Source: Zygnema cylindricum
Lineage: Eukaryota > Streptophyta > Zygnematophyceae > Zygnematales > Zygnemataceae
NCBI GenBank assembly: GCA_037447655.1
Contig: JBBHKE010001492.1
Location: forward strand, 124,001 to 188,000
DNA: 64,000 nt
Reading direction: 5' to 3'
Positions 35,226-46,668 of the stretch are shown here, one piece after another. A model generated the notes under the pieces. That model was not told where the DNA came from. It saw nothing but the letters and a program-made list of their open reading frames with translations, and ran no database searches. The position numbers were made by a program, and so were the translations under genes. Each line of letters starts with the position of its first letter. Within the stretch, counting starts at the first letter, position 1.

Positions 35226-37061
35226 CTAGTCAATCTTTAATTTCAGACCACACTTCTCTCTGCAGAAAATTAGCTTAGGGGAAGGCACAGGTTTGGTTAT
35301 CATATCTGCTACCATCTCACTATCTGGTCGGTACTCTAAACTGATTATTTTATTTTCTACTTTCTCTCTAACAAAGCTGAGTCTGATGTCCATGTGTTTG
35401 GCTTTAAAATGATGTTTAGGATTGGCTGAAATAGCAATTGATGCCTGATTATCACAAAATATTTTCCCCACACCACTCTTAAGATGACCAAGCTCACCAA
35501 GCAAAGACTTGACCCACATCAATTCTTTTACAGCAGAGCAAGAGGCCATATACTCAGCCTCCATGGTGGACTGAGCAATAACCTTTTGCTGTTTGCTACT
35601 CCAACAGCAAGCCTCATCACCCACATATAATACATATCCAGAAGTGCATCTCCTCATCGGAGCATCACCATAACTGGAATCACTCCAAGTAGTGATGTCA
35701 GTATTCTCCCCACCCATATGCAACCATAGATCTCTAGTTCCTATCAAGTATATAAGGACTCTCTTAGCTACCTCCCAATCCTTCTTAGTGGGAGCATTTA
35801 GACTTCTACTCAGCACTCCTACAGCTGCAGCTAAATCCGGCCGGGTACAATTCATAAAATAGATTAGACTTCCCACTACTTGCCTGTAAGGAATAGTCTG
35901 CATGAACTTCTGTTCTTCATGAGATAATTCCTCGTCTAAGACTATGACTCCTTCTTCCTCACTCCCCTCACTTCCCTTCTTCAACTCCATTGGAGTTGTA
36001 CAACTATTAGCTTTATCCATTTGAAATTTTTCAAGCATGTTCCCTATTGCTTCCTTTTGAGTCAATCTTATAATTTTTCTTTTTCGGTCTCTCTCTACTT
36101 GAATTCCCAAAATATATTTTGCTTCCTCGATATCCTTCATTTCAAATCTCCCTTTAAGATCGGTTTTCAGTTTTTTAATTTTTCTAATTGATTTACTTAA
36201 AACAAGCAAATCATCAACATAAATTGCAATAAATATAAAACATTCCTCATCTTCTAAAACATAGATTGAGTGATCTGAGCTGATCCGGATATATCCCAAA
36301 CTGGTAAGAAACTCATCAAGCTTCTTATTCCACTGTCGAGGCGCCTGTTTCAAACCATAAAGAGATTTAATCAGCCGACATACCTTACTCTCCTCTCCTT
36401 CCTCCACAAACCCTTCGGGTAATCGCATGAAGATCTCCTCTTCCAATTCTCCATGCAAAAAGGCTGTTTTGATGTCCATCTGGTGCACTTCCATGTCTTC
36501 CGCTGCTGCCAGGCTGAGAAGTATGCGGACGGAGGGATATCTGACCACCGGGGCAAAGGTTTCCTCGTAGTCAATTCCCTCCTTTTGTGTAAATCCCTTT
36601 GCCACTAATCGGGCCTTGTAGCGCTCGATTGTGTTATCTGGGTTCAGGTTTAATTTAGGTAACTTCATCAGTAAACAGTTAACCTTTTCTTTTTCACTAA
36701 AAACTTTCCCCGCACTCTCTAGCTCCATGAAGAGTGTAGCAAGCTCATTGCAAAAATCCAACATATTTCCCCCTTTGTATACATACTCCTTAACTTTCTG
36801 ATCAGCCAACTGTTGTTGCTGAATCGTACCACTTCGGTACATCTCTATGAGAGCCATCCAAAGATCGGATGCCCTTTCTACCTGCAAATGAGGACATGCA
36901 AGTCCTTGAGTGAGATGGCGTAGGATGAAGTGCTTTGCCGCCATATTGTTGAAGTCCCAGGTTTCAGTATCATTCTCCTCGTTCCTCGGAATAGGTGACA
37001 TGAATGCCGAACCAGTTGCTATTGGTGTGGTCGCCTCCTTCTCCCTTCCTTTGTCCACCAC
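35226..37061 (-). CDS. Copia gag fused to reverse transcriptase-RNase H (protease and integrase deleted)
   Basis: An uninterrupted 611-codon frame. Residues about 30-135 are copia-type Gag, aligning with the Gag at 53557-55086 up to the shared LLMKLP. At 135-145 the frame jumps straight into the middle of the RT domain (YKARLVAKGF). RT then runs on with QMDIKTAFLHG (first catalytic Asp, 196), YVDD at 281-284, and RNase H with Asp461, Glu501, Asp537 and Asp558. The frame ends 1 bp before a polypurine tract and the 3' LTR. Zinc knuckle, protease, integrase and the RT N-terminus are gone. The frame enters without an ATG (an in-frame stop lies near 37153); the first ATG is codon 21. The 5' LTR and Gag N-terminus are absent, apparently lost where a DNA transposon now lies. 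It may be an expressed fusion or a deletion product that has not yet decayed. Confidence 0.88.
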   Translation of the reverse strand: MVDKGREKEATTPIATGSAFMSPIPRNEENDTETWDFNNMAAKHFILRHLTQGLACPHLQVERASDLWMALIEMYRSGTIQQQQLADQKVKEYVYKGGNMLDFCNELATLFMELESAGKVFSEKEKVNCLLMKLPKLNLNPDNTIERYKARLVAKGFTQKEGIDYEETFAPVVRYPSVRILLSLAAAEDMEVHQMDIKTAFLHGELEEEIFMRLPEGFVEEGEESKVCRLIKSLYGLKQAPRQWNKKLDEFLTSLGYIRISSDHSIYVLEDEECFIFIAIYVDDLLVLSKSIRKIKKLKTDLKGRFEMKDIEEAKYILGIQVERDRKRKIIRLTQKEAIGNMLEKFQMDKANSCTTPMELKKGSEGSEEEGVIVLDEELSHEEQKFMQTIPYRQVVGSLIYFMNCTRPDLAAAVGVLSRSLNAPTKKDWEVAKRVLIYLIGTRDLWLHMGGENTDITTWSDSSYGDAPMRRCTSGYVLYVGDEACCWSSKQQKVIAQSTMEAEYMASCSAVKELMWVKSLLGELGHLKSGVGKIFCDNQASIAISANPKHHFKAKHMDIRLSFVREKVENKIISLEYRPDSEMVADMITKPVPSPKLIFCREKCGLKLKID

Positions 37062-37270
37062 CTCTCCTTCTTTTGTTTCCTCCGTTGAAGGTGGATCCTC
37101 TTTCCTGGTGAATCTGCGAAAAAAAAAACGGTAATTGGTATGTATTTTTTACTAACTCTTACTTCACTATATCACTTCCCATGTTTCACCCACTCACTTA
37201 CTTGTTTAACATTTTTTTTTGTCCCTTGTGGTATGTTTAACATTGCGACGTCTTCAACTCCTCGCTGAAT

Positions 37271-37377
37271 CAGCGACGACAATTTGTCGTCGCTGAGTCT
37301 TGAATTGGGTCCAGATAACTGAACCAGCGACGACCAACAATGGTCGCTGACTTTAGCGACGACTGCAGGTCGTCGCT
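37271..37377. repeat. Hairpin cluster, left
   Basis: Three adjacent hairpins: 37271-37295 with 12-bp arms (CAGCGACGACAA / TTGTCGTCGCTG), 37325-37349 with CAGCGAC arms, and 37354-37376 with AGCGACGAC arms. They resemble subterminal repeats of DNA transposons. Confidence 0.8.
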
Positions 37378-37467
37378 GATCCAAATTTTATATGATATAT
37401 AATTTTTTTATATGAATTAGGACTGACATGTTTATTTGGTTTTTTTTTTCCTTTCTTTTCGTTGCAG

Positions 37468-39248
37468 AATACCAAAAGGCAAGTAGGTGGTGGAAGGGCC
37501 GGGTTGCGACATTGAGAAACATACGGGCGATGACACATACTTTGTCGTCTGCGAGATTTGGACGAAGAAGTGTGGTGGTGACAAAGGCACTGCTGGATAG
37601 GGGGCGGAAAGAATTTCCATGGGTGACAGCAGTGCACTCGAAATTGGTGGAAGAGTTTTACCGCTTCAAAAAAGCGGGTATGAAAAGGTCGTTAACCATT
37701 GTAGGGACCATGGCAGTTCATATCATTAAACGTATGAAGGAGGAGAATATGAGACTATTTATCAACAAAAAAGGTAATGAGATAAAAATGAGAATGACAA
37801 AACGATGGACTCAAGGGTTTTGCGAAAAACAGAATATTGTGACGAGGGCTCAAAAAAGGAAGTTACAACTAAGCCCGGAGAAGGAGGAATACATCGAAAA
37901 AACAGTTGCAAAGCACATGGGCGAATTAATAAGAGGATTTTTATCGAGTTAATTTTTTGAACATTTTAACAACTCATTCCTATATGCTGTAATATATATT
38001 ACATATATTTTTTTAAGTTGTATTTTCTAGGGATATAAATGCAAATAAGCGAATGAAAGTAGTTTCCCCTACCATCATATTTTCCTGTGTTGTGTTTTTC
38101 TTACAATTTTATGTGATATTGTCATTATAGGTCGCTACAACGAGGATCTAATTGAGAACATGGATGAGACCCACGTGATTGTAAATATGGATAACAAAAA
38201 GACGTTGGGTTTTCGCGGGGATAAGGTGGTTAAATACGCGGATGTTGTTGGAGGTGGAGAGTCGATGACTTTGATGGTTCGACTCACGGGCGGAGTGAAC
38301 GCTCGAATTTAATCTCCTACGTTAATCTTCGCCAACAAGCTCCGTAATTACCTGATCAAGGGCATCCACGATGACTTACCAGGTGTTTTTCTTTCCATAT
38401 GAATCTTTTTCCTTATAAATATTGACTCTATTGTCTCACTTATTCTCCTTTGTACTCCATACCCAAAATATTATATATGGAGTGATATGTTGTTTATATT
38501 GATTTCTCCCTATACACTTGTCGCCCTCTCTCTCCCTCCCTCACTCAATACCTTTTCCCACTCTCTTCTGTAGGAGTTTGTTACCGTACCGCGCTGAAAG
38601 GTTGGAACGACAAGACGGTTTTCCCGCAATGGATCGCAGAACCGAGGTCATACCAAGGAGATCGCGATGGGCGTGAAAAGGTTATATTTGTGGACAATTG
38701 TGGCGGTCACAACATGTCCGAGGAATTAAACACCACTTAACGCGCAAAAAGAACAACACTCTATTTTTTTCCTCCGTGTGCAACGCATTTAGTGCAACCT
38801 GCTAATTCATTTGTAATTTCTAAAATCAAAGAGGTGTGGTCAAAAAAATGGGAATATTGGAAGATGAAAGGGGTAGAGAGCCACAAGTGGTCTTAACCTA
38901 GGGGCCAAAAATGGTCTGGTAAGTTAGTTGGACCGGGGAAAGCATTTCTTAAAGCTGGCACACGATTCGATAGGAGATGTGAACGAAATGAAGGACAAAA
39001 ATGGCATAGGATATGCACGCAAGACGATGATCGAATGTGGATTGTCATTAAAGAAGGGCAAATGTGAGGAGAGCATGCTTACGCAAGAGTTGCCAGTCAT
39101 AATTATCATATGGCGAAATCATGTCGACGGCGACGAGGTGCCACCCCCTTCAGTTCCTGCACGGGATCTACCCCAACTCCTTCGAGAGGCCGACATTCAA
39201 GAGGACGAAGCCAGTCATGACGAAGACTTAGAGGGAAACAGTGATTAA
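37468..39248 (+). pseudogene. DDE_1-family transposase, disrupted
   Basis: Exons read as 37468-37947, 38131-38382 and 38574-39248, joined by GT-AG introns that restore frame. The first exon ends in a CENP-B-like DNA-binding segment (RWTQGFCEKQNIV, then SPEKEEYI). The second carries the first catalytic Asp in NMDETHV, the third the second in VDNCGGHN. The third acidic position, normally in QPAD, reads QPAN. In-frame stops occur at about 38309 and 38733 and twice near 38894-38903. An exon 5' to 37468 is probable because an acceptor (TTGCAG) precedes it. The acidic C-terminal tail ends at 39248. This is a dead copy. Confidence 0.75.
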
Positions 39249-39330
39249 GAGTCACTTTTTAGAGAGGTGGTTTAATTAAGAGTGGCGGTATAATGGATAA
39301 TGGGTCGTTTGCATAACTTTTTACTAATAA

Positions 39331-39351
39331 TGTGTGTGTGTGTGTGTGTGT
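39331..39351. repeat. (GT)n microsatellite
   Basis: About ten GT units followed by a T-rich run. Confidence 0.9.
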
Positions 39352-39575
39352 TTTTATTTTTAGTTTTTTATTAATAGGTTAATACATTTACTTTACTTTT
39401 ATTGCAGTATGCAGTATACATTGTATTTTTTTCTTTAACGTTGAATATTATATATCCCTCTTTCATTTTTTGTTTTCATATTGTTTACGATACCTCAATG
39501 GCCCAAAATGTGGATGAAATGTATTTGTAGTGAATGTGTAAATTTGTATCTATGTTTGGAGTTTCATGCTCCCAT

Positions 39576-40085
39576 TCAGCGACGACATATTGTGGTCGCC
39601 TATTGGCCGAATGTGAAATAAACCATTCAGCTACGACACAACATCGTCGCTGGATGGTAGATATTATATTATGACATAAAGACAACAACGATAAGACAGA
39701 CAGACAATGATATGAAATAGCGAGAAAATGTCATGGAAAGGATCATAAATATATAAAATTAATGGGATAGAGACGAATAAAAAAATGGAGAATGAAAAAT
39801 AAATAATGTGAAACATAAAAACACAAGTCGGATAACATGAGGGCAACATGGTCGGTTATTATGGTTAAGTTCAAAAGTAAAAGTAGATGAAAATTAGGGG
39901 AAAAATAATAATGTGATGGAGAAATGGATCCCGACATCTTGTGTTGACTCAATGTCGGTGCTGAATGGTGAAAAAGTCATACATGGCGTTGAGCGACGAG
40001 TCGTTCTCGTCGTTGACTGGCAGGAAAGTAACACATACCATCCAGCGATAACACATACCATTCAACGACGAGACAGTCTCGTCGC
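39576..40085. repeat. Hairpin clusters, right
   Basis: Imperfect hairpins of the same CAGCGACGAC type at 39582-39605, 39620-39657, 39990-40012 and 40054-40078 (the last with CGACGAGAC / GTCTCGTCG arms around one base). Sequence between is AT-rich and non-coding. Confidence 0.7.
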
Positions 40086-40522
40086 TAATTAACTCTAAGG
40101 AGACAGATAGACAGTAAAAAGAGAGCACAGATGAAATATATAATAAAATGAAAAAGGATGACAATTGTAAATAAAAATAGTGAGAGAGAACAATCACAGG
40201 TTTGTCAACCAAAATAGTTATGGGTGTTCACAAACTTCATGGCATATATCGTTTATCATTTACAAAACAAAGAGCAATAAAATCATAGCAGCCGTCATTG
40301 CAACAAAGTGAAAATGATTTACAATTTTAAAAAATATTCAAAAATACACTTGGATATAAATTCAATCCTTTTTCCCTAAGAATGACAATTAGGTACACCG
40401 TAAAAAAATTATAATATGTACTACCCAATTCGTCTTTTTCAAATAAAAATAAAATATTAGTCAACATTAACGAAATGTACATCGCACCTAAGAAGTATCC
40501 TGTGTAAAGTATGGTAATATTG
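40086..40522. other. Non-coding spacer
   Basis: AT-rich sequence with no recognised gene or repeat, up to the target site of the hAT-like element. Confidence 0.4.
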
Positions 40523-41417
40523 TAGTGTTGTGTATCGGTAAAGATTTGTCGATAACCGATATGGGCCTTTTTTCGGGTATCCGATAATCGATATATTGTT
40601 ACGATATATCGACATCGGTCTTATCGCCGATAAGTAGCCGATAATATCGGGTACTTATCGGCGATAATGCCGATAACGATAATTATCGGCGATAACTGTA
40701 CGGACCGTACAGATAAATGTACGGTATATACACTCAACTGTACGTCATATTCTCCGGACGTGTACAAGCATAGAAAGTACTGTAGCCGCCATGAAATTTG
40801 TACGATTTTGATACGGATCCTGTGAAAACGATGTACCTTTCACATCCGACGCCATGGCTTTGTCTCTTAATTCATTGAAATCCACTAGGGACCTGCCACG
40901 TGTTAATCTGTCGGCTTTTTTGGCAAAAGTTGCCAAAAGAGCCATTCCGAGATGCCGGCGCTCACGCTGGCCTGTCCGTTCGTGTTTTCTCATTCCAAGT
41001 CGTCCGTTCGATTCCGGCGGCGCGCAGAATGTTATTTTGCGTCCGTTGTACTTTTGTGTCCGCCGTCCTTTTCCAGTTCCATGTTCACCAGTTTTTTAGT
41101 AAATTTCCGTACGTCACCGTAAATTTTTTGTTCAGTTAACCGACCAACGTTTATGCGCAGCGTTTACCGTAATAAATCGCAATTAAACTGTAACAGAATA
41201 GATTTTTATACGTGGCATGCCACGCTATATAAAATCATAAAATAATACAGTATGTTATAAAGTACTATTGTACGCATACTATATATTTTTCTAAGTTATC
41301 GCCGATATGGAATTTGTTGGTCCCAGACCGATATATTGGAAGCTCTGACCGTTCGATAACCGATAACTATCGGTATCGGTGTTATCGCGATAAGTTTTTT
41401 ACCGATACACAACACTA
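40523..41417. mobile_element. hAT-like nonautonomous element, complete
   Basis: 895 bp with 20-bp perfect terminal inverted repeats starting TAGTGTTGTGTATCGG. The 8-bp flanks TAATATTG / TAATATTA match at seven positions, the target-duplication length of hAT elements, and the TAGTG start fits that superfamily. The interior near 40545-40700 is packed with alternating ATCGG/CGATA words that can fold into many hairpins. A palindrome TGGCATGCCA lies near 41213-41222. A frame at 40854-41099 is not recognised. Confidence 0.88.
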
Positions 41418-42780
41418 TAATATTATAATATTTTACAAGCCATGTACAATTTTGTTTATAAGTTCTAATATTAAATGCAATAAAGAAGAGTCGATGACAT
41501 GTCCCCAATCCATGCATTTGTTCCTCCATCCAATCAGCTGCCTCAATGAAATTCTGAGCCTACAATAAAGAAAAAAATACAACAACGGAGTTATTTTAAA
41601 AAATTAATGTCAAAACGGGTATTTGTAATGGTGAAGTCCATGGGAGAGGGAAAAAGGAAAGGTGAGGAAAAAAGAGAGGGCAAGGGAGAGGGAGAGGGGG
41701 AGGGAGGAAGTGTGGCAGATGAAAAGAGTGAGAAGGAAAGGCAGAGGAAAAGCAAATGTGGGTGGGAAAGATAGCTGCAAATCAAGGGATGGGGAGAGGG
41801 AATAGGAGAGAGAGAGGAAAGTAATGCGACATATGGAAAATGAAATGGAAAGCGAGAGGGAGTAAGATAGAGTAGATAAGGGAGTGGGAAGAGAAAGGTA
41901 GAGATAACGACAGATCGAGGGAAGGGGAGAGGGAATAGGAGATAGGGAGTGGGAAAAAGGAAAAAATCGACAAGATAGGTAGAAGAGGACGGAAAAATAA
42001 ACATGTTTTTCAGCGACGACGCGTTACTGTCGTTGAATGAAAATATAGTAATACATTCCATTCAGCGACGATACAGCCTCGACGCCGATTACCATAAGGG
42101 AGAGAAAAACACACAATATAAAAATGAGAGATTGAATGACCTTAAAAAACATAATAGTATGAAGATAGAGTGACAAAATAAAAGAGAGAGAGAGAGAGAT
42201 GGCGACAGATCGGGAGAGTAGGAAGATGGAGAGGAGAGGATAGAGATAGTGCGACAAATCTAGAGGGTGAGAAGGAGAGTGAATCGGAGAGGGAGAGAGA
42301 GAGGGAGAAAGAGAGGGAAAAAGAGTTTGTAAGAGAGAGAGAGAGAAGGGAGAGAAAGAGAGAGGGAAATAGTGTGGGAATGGAGATACATTGGAAGTAT
42401 GAGAGAGTGGTAGAGGGAGAGGGCATAAAGGTAAAAGAGCACATTTTAGAAACCCTCAATAAAAAAACATGGAGGTCAGCATGGATAGATTCGAGAGAAA
42501 AGGGAGCGTGTAGGAGGGGCGGAGGCAATGAAGTGGTTAATGGAGTGACGCGCCATATGCAGAGGGAGAAGGAGCCGCCACATGCGACCTCGAATCCATG
42601 GAAATGAAATGAAGGTGGCGGCGGTATTTTTGCCTGCTTCTTCATAAAACGAATGACTTTTGTTCGTTTGCCAAAATAACGGCGTAGCGTCAGATCCCTA
42701 AAAAACAAAAAATAAATGGATGGACGAGATTTGTTGAATGAGGGATCCATTTTTATGTGGATTGTCCGCATTTGGCGTTA
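41418..42780. repeat. Purine-rich low-complexity region with more hairpins
   Basis: GGGAGAGG/GAGAGA tracts at about 41640-41990 and 42180-42430, separated by two decayed CAGCGACGAC hairpins near 42013-42090. The long minus-strand frames here are compositional artefacts (Ser/Leu/Pro repeats). Confidence 0.6.
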
Positions 42781-43504
42781 ACCCGTCCCATATATCATCA
42801 ACACCAAATATTGTATTTTTATTCTATTTATTTTAATTCATTCACTATAATTTGTGGTCCATTGTCACTTCGACCCCTTATTAACGTATACATTAATTCT
42901 AATTGGGAATGAAATGACATATAAACAGCATATTAGAATAAACATTTATGCTATATTCGTTCGTTGCACCGAAATAGAGTACATATTGACGCTAATTGGA
43001 CAAAATACATGTTATAGTGTTTATACAAACTGAACAGGGAAAGTTCACATGAAATAAGAGTACGTAGTTTCAAGACGGTTTACTTGGACGTGTAAAAAAA
43101 AAGTTAACTTCTTTAACTCTAAAATCATGACTTCCCGCATGCCAACATATTTGACGTTCACACTGCATAACAGGCAATTATAAGAGATCGTGTGCGAACG
43201 AGGTCTTTGGCGACGAGATTGAACCCATTTTTTCAGCGCACGTTCATATGCATGCGGGTATAATTTATAATTTATTTTTTATAATTTCAAGTAAAACGGT
43301 ACATATATGTACGGTCTAACATCATCCGTACATCACACTTATTATATAAAGTTGTACTTTCGGTCTTGACGCTATTTTGTAAGGAACCTCAATTAAAGTC
43401 AAGAAAAAAAAAATCAAGTATACTATTTTTGGAAAAATATCAAAATTTTAAAAACCCAAATTAGAGTTGTAGACGCCAATAACGATGTGCGGTGTACTGT
43501 ACTA
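42781..43504. other. Non-coding stretch
   Basis: No gene seen. A fragment of a family A MITE end (TAACGATGTGCGGTG) lies at about 43480-43494, just before a complete copy. Confidence 0.45.
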
Positions 43505-44119
43505 CACATCGAATCGTAATTAGAGTAAAGAAAACAATAGAGTAAAAAAACAAAAAAAAACAATTCGAGTTATAAACGCTAATTTGTGTGATATAACTTT
43601 TTCACAGAGGAAGTTTACTCTAATTTATTTAAGTACTCTATATTGGGTTATGTCGGCGATAATTATCCGCGCTGAAATTATGAACACTAAATTACGTAGA
43701 CGTACAAAATTTGTTAGTCCGTATAGTTTTGACGTGATTATGACGATAGTACTATTTGTCGCGCTGAAAGTCAGTTAATGTTCACATTGACGACGATGCT
43801 GTCGATAGACAAGAGTTATGCGACCGTCTTTTTTTTCGATGTGATTGATTTTTGTTTAGTGCGATTTAACGTGAAGCGCGATTCTATTAAATCATTATTT
43901 GTACCTTTTTACTTATATAAATACAATTCTGCAAGGTCGGACGTGGTCCGTACTCCAAACTATTTCAAACGAACCTCTATTATAATTTTTTACACTAATT
44001 AAACCTTTCCTTAAATAGAATAATGAAAAAATTAGAATCATTTAATCTATTTAAGGTGATAAAGTCAAAATTTAGGGCGAGAAAATTAGCGTTATTTACT
44101 CTAATTACGATTCGCAGTG
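43505..44119. mobile_element. MITE family A
   Basis: 615 bp, left end CACATCGAATCGTAATTAG, right end TAATTACGATTCGCAGTG. Interior order matches the 28022 copy. Confidence 0.8.
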
Positions 44120-45019
44120 TACTCTAATTTGGCAAGACCCAATATTGTAAAGAGAACTAGAAGGACCCAAGAATTGTAAAGAGAACTATAAGTACCGTAC
44201 TTTCGCAAGACCCGAGAATTGTATAGGAAACTATAAGTATTGTACTTTGGCAAAACTTGAGAATTGTACAAGAAACTAGAAGTACTGTATTTTGGCAATA
44301 CCTAATAAGTGTAAAGAGAACTAAAGTACACCGTAAATCGCTATAAGCATTCATAACGCTATCTCGATGCCCCCAAATTTTGACCAGAGTTCTCAAATAG
44401 AATCACTAATTCTATTTTGGAAAACCCCAAATTCCCAATTAGAGTCAATGTTTCCTTGAAATTCCGCAAATTCCCAATTAGCAATAATAACGCTAGCAGT
44501 TTTTTAACCCTAATTATTTCATAACGCTAATAGCGAATCACCGTGTGCTGTACTTTCGCAAGACCCAAGAAATGTAAAAAGAACTACAAAGTAATGTACT
44601 TTCACAAAACCCAAAAAATGTAAAGAAAACTATAAGTATAGAACTTTGGCAAGACCAATAATTGTAAAAAGAACTAAAAGTCCTGTGCTTTGGCAAAACC
44701 AAAGAATCGTAAAGATAACAATAAAGTACTGTACTCTGGCAAGACTCGTGAATTATAAAGAGAACAAGAAGGACCCAAGAATTGTAAAGAGAACAATGAG
44801 TACCGTAATTTGACAAGACCCGATAATTGTATAGGAAACTAGAAGTAATGTAATTTCGCAAGACCCAATAAGTGTAAATAGAATTTTGGCAAGACCCAAA
44901 AATTGTAAGGAGAACTATAAAGTATTGTACTTTAACAATACCCAAGAATTGTAAAGAGAACTATATGTAAAGTACGTTGGCAAGACCCAAAAATTGTAAA
45001 GAGAGCTACAAGTACAGTA
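44120..45019 (-). repeat. 45-bp repeat array, left arm
   Basis: Many imperfect units of about 45 bp containing GGCAAGACCCAAGAATTG, TAAAGAGAACTA and AGTACTGTACTTT. Interrupted by a short MITE at 44329-44545. Minus-strand frames translate to 15-residue repeats, a consequence of the period, not a gene. Confidence 0.85.
44329..44545. mobile_element. Short MITE, family A subfamily 2
   Basis: 217 bp with ends of the CACCGTGAATCGC type, inside the repeat array. Related to 45792-46008. Confidence 0.65.
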
Positions 45020-45154
45020 GACCGCGAATCGTAATTAGAGTAAAGAAAAAATTAGAGTAAAAAAAGTAAAGAAAAAAATTAGAGTTCATGAAGCTAACTA
45101 TTTTTTTACTTTTTTTACTTTAATATTTCTTTACTCTAATTACGATTCCCGGTG
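45020..45154. mobile_element. Palindromic short MITE at the array centre
   Basis: 135 bp, nearly self-complementary: ACCGCGAATCGTAATTAGAG left, matching TACTCTAATTACGATTCCCGG right. The 45-bp repeats point away from it in opposite directions. Confidence 0.75.
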
Positions 45155-45791
45155 TACTGTACTTGTAACTCTCTTTACAATTTTTAGGTCTTGCCAAAGT
45201 ACAGTACTTATAGTTCTCTTTACAATTCTAGGGTTTTGCCAAAGAACAGTACTTCTAGTTCTCTTTACAATTTTTAGGTCTTGCCAAAGTATAATACTTA
45301 TTGTTCTCTTTACCTTCTTCGGTTATGCCAAAGTACAACACTTCTAGTTCTCTTTACAATTATAGGGTCTTTCAAGTTTTCTTTACAATTCGTGGGTCTT
45401 GCCAAAGTACAATACTTTATAGTTCTCTTCAAAATTCTAGGGTGTTGCGAAAGTTCTCTTTACACTTATTAGGTCTTGCCAAAGAACAATACTTATAGTT
45501 TCCAATACAATTCTCGAGTCTTACCAAAGTACGGTACTTATAGTTATATTTACAATTCTTTGGTCTTTCTAGTTCTCTTTAGAATTCTTGGATCTTGTTG
45601 AAGTACAGTACTTTGTAGTTATCTTTACGACTCCTGGGTCTCGCCAAAGCACAAGACTTTTAGTTCTCTTTATAATTATTAGTCTTGCTAAAGTATTATA
45701 CTTATAGTTCTCTTTACAATTTTTGGGTTTTGTGAAAGTACATTACTTTGTAGATTTTTTTACATTTTTAGGGTATTGCCAAAGTACAACA
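45155..45791 (+). repeat. 45-bp repeat array, right arm (inverted)
   Basis: Same unit as the left arm but in inverse orientation (TAGTTCTCTTTACAATT, GGTCTTGCCAAAGTAC). Together the arms make an inverted repeat of more than 600 bp per side. Confidence 0.85.
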
Positions 45792-46008
45792 CACCGTGAA
45801 TCGCTATTAGCGTTATGAAAGAATTAGGGTTAAAAAATAGTTAGGATTACTAACGCTAATCAGGAAATTGGGGATTTTCAATGAAACATTGACTCTAATT
45901 AGGAATTTGGGGTTTTCCAAAGTATAATTAATAACTATATTTGAGAATTCAGGTCAAAATTTGGGTCCGCTGAGATATCATTATGAACAATAATAGCGAT
46001 TCACGGTG
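45792..46008. mobile_element. Short MITE, family A subfamily 2
   Basis: 217 bp, left CACCGTGAATCGCTATTAG, right TAATAGCGATTCACGGTG. Its last bases touch the 5' LTR of the copia element. Confidence 0.75.
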
Positions 46009-46654
46009 TTTCGCGACATTTCGCGAAGCGTCACACTAACTTGTATTTGTTTGACGCGAACTGTCACGTCATCATACAAAAAGTACTACGTTGTTTCGCG
46101 ACGGTACTTTAGATGTCCGCGAACAAAATATAATATATCGTTTCACGTCACTTGTTTGTTTCGTCCGCAGGTGTTTCAATTGGCGTGCAGATTTGTTCGT
46201 GAAGCGACACGTGTTTAAGTCAACGTTTGGAGTTTGTTGTTTCGAAGAAAGAAGCGTGTGCGCCTTATTTCTTGGAACTTTCATTGAAGAGTGCACAGTC
46301 AGCTAGGGACAGACTTCGTCGCTACGCTAAGTTCTGCTTGTTGTTTCTTGTTGTCTCTTAGTGCAAAGTAGCGAGTATATATAGGCAGCAGTTACATGTG
46401 CAGGGTATTGAATTAATTAATTTTATCTTACATGATTGAATCATAGAGGATTTGATATTGGAGTAAGAGATTATTTAAAGAGGATAGAGAAGAAAAAAAA
46501 GAGAGAAGAGAGATGATGAAAAAGGCTTCGGCTAATAACAATTATAAATCTTTTTGGCTCAATATTCCTCTTGTCTATTATGAGGTTCCAAACTGTAAAT
46601 GATTTATGTTTTGTGAATTATTTTGAGTGAATGTCTTTCGCTTAAGATCCTAGA
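46007..46654 (+). repeat. 5' LTR of copia element
   Basis: Matches the 3' LTR over its length but lacks about 15 bp just after the first four bases, so the TG terminus is altered. Differences from the 3' LTR are scattered, indicating an old insertion. Confidence 0.85.
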
Positions 46655-46655
46655 A

Positions 46656-46668
46656 TTGGTATCGGAGC
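46656..46668 (+). promoter_or_regulatory. Primer-binding site, tRNA-iMet 3' end
   Basis: TTGGTATCGGAGC, two bases after the LTR. Matches the complement of the plant initiator tRNA-Met 3' end (TGGTATCAGAGC) with one mismatch: the conventional copia arrangement. Confidence 0.85.

Larger units (their letters stand above)
37250..39660 (+). mobile_element. DDE_1 (CENP-B/pogo-like) DNA transposon, decayed
   Basis: A transposase remnant (37468-39248) bracketed by clusters of short hairpins built on CAGCGACGAC / GTCGTCGCTG: 37271-37377 on the left, 39576-39657 on the right. True termini were not found; the right limit could instead be the second cluster near 40085. It abuts the truncated copia gag on its left. 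Confidence 0.6.

Noticed and set aside
41591-42771. Long minus-strand open frames of up to 209 codons
   Set aside because: They translate GA-rich low-complexity DNA into Ser/Leu/Pro repeats; no start context, domain or conserved partner.
44120-45791. CRISPR-like appearance of regular 45-bp repeats
   Set aside because: Units are imperfect, have no distinct spacers, run in both orientations around a MITE, and the window is clearly eukaryotic.
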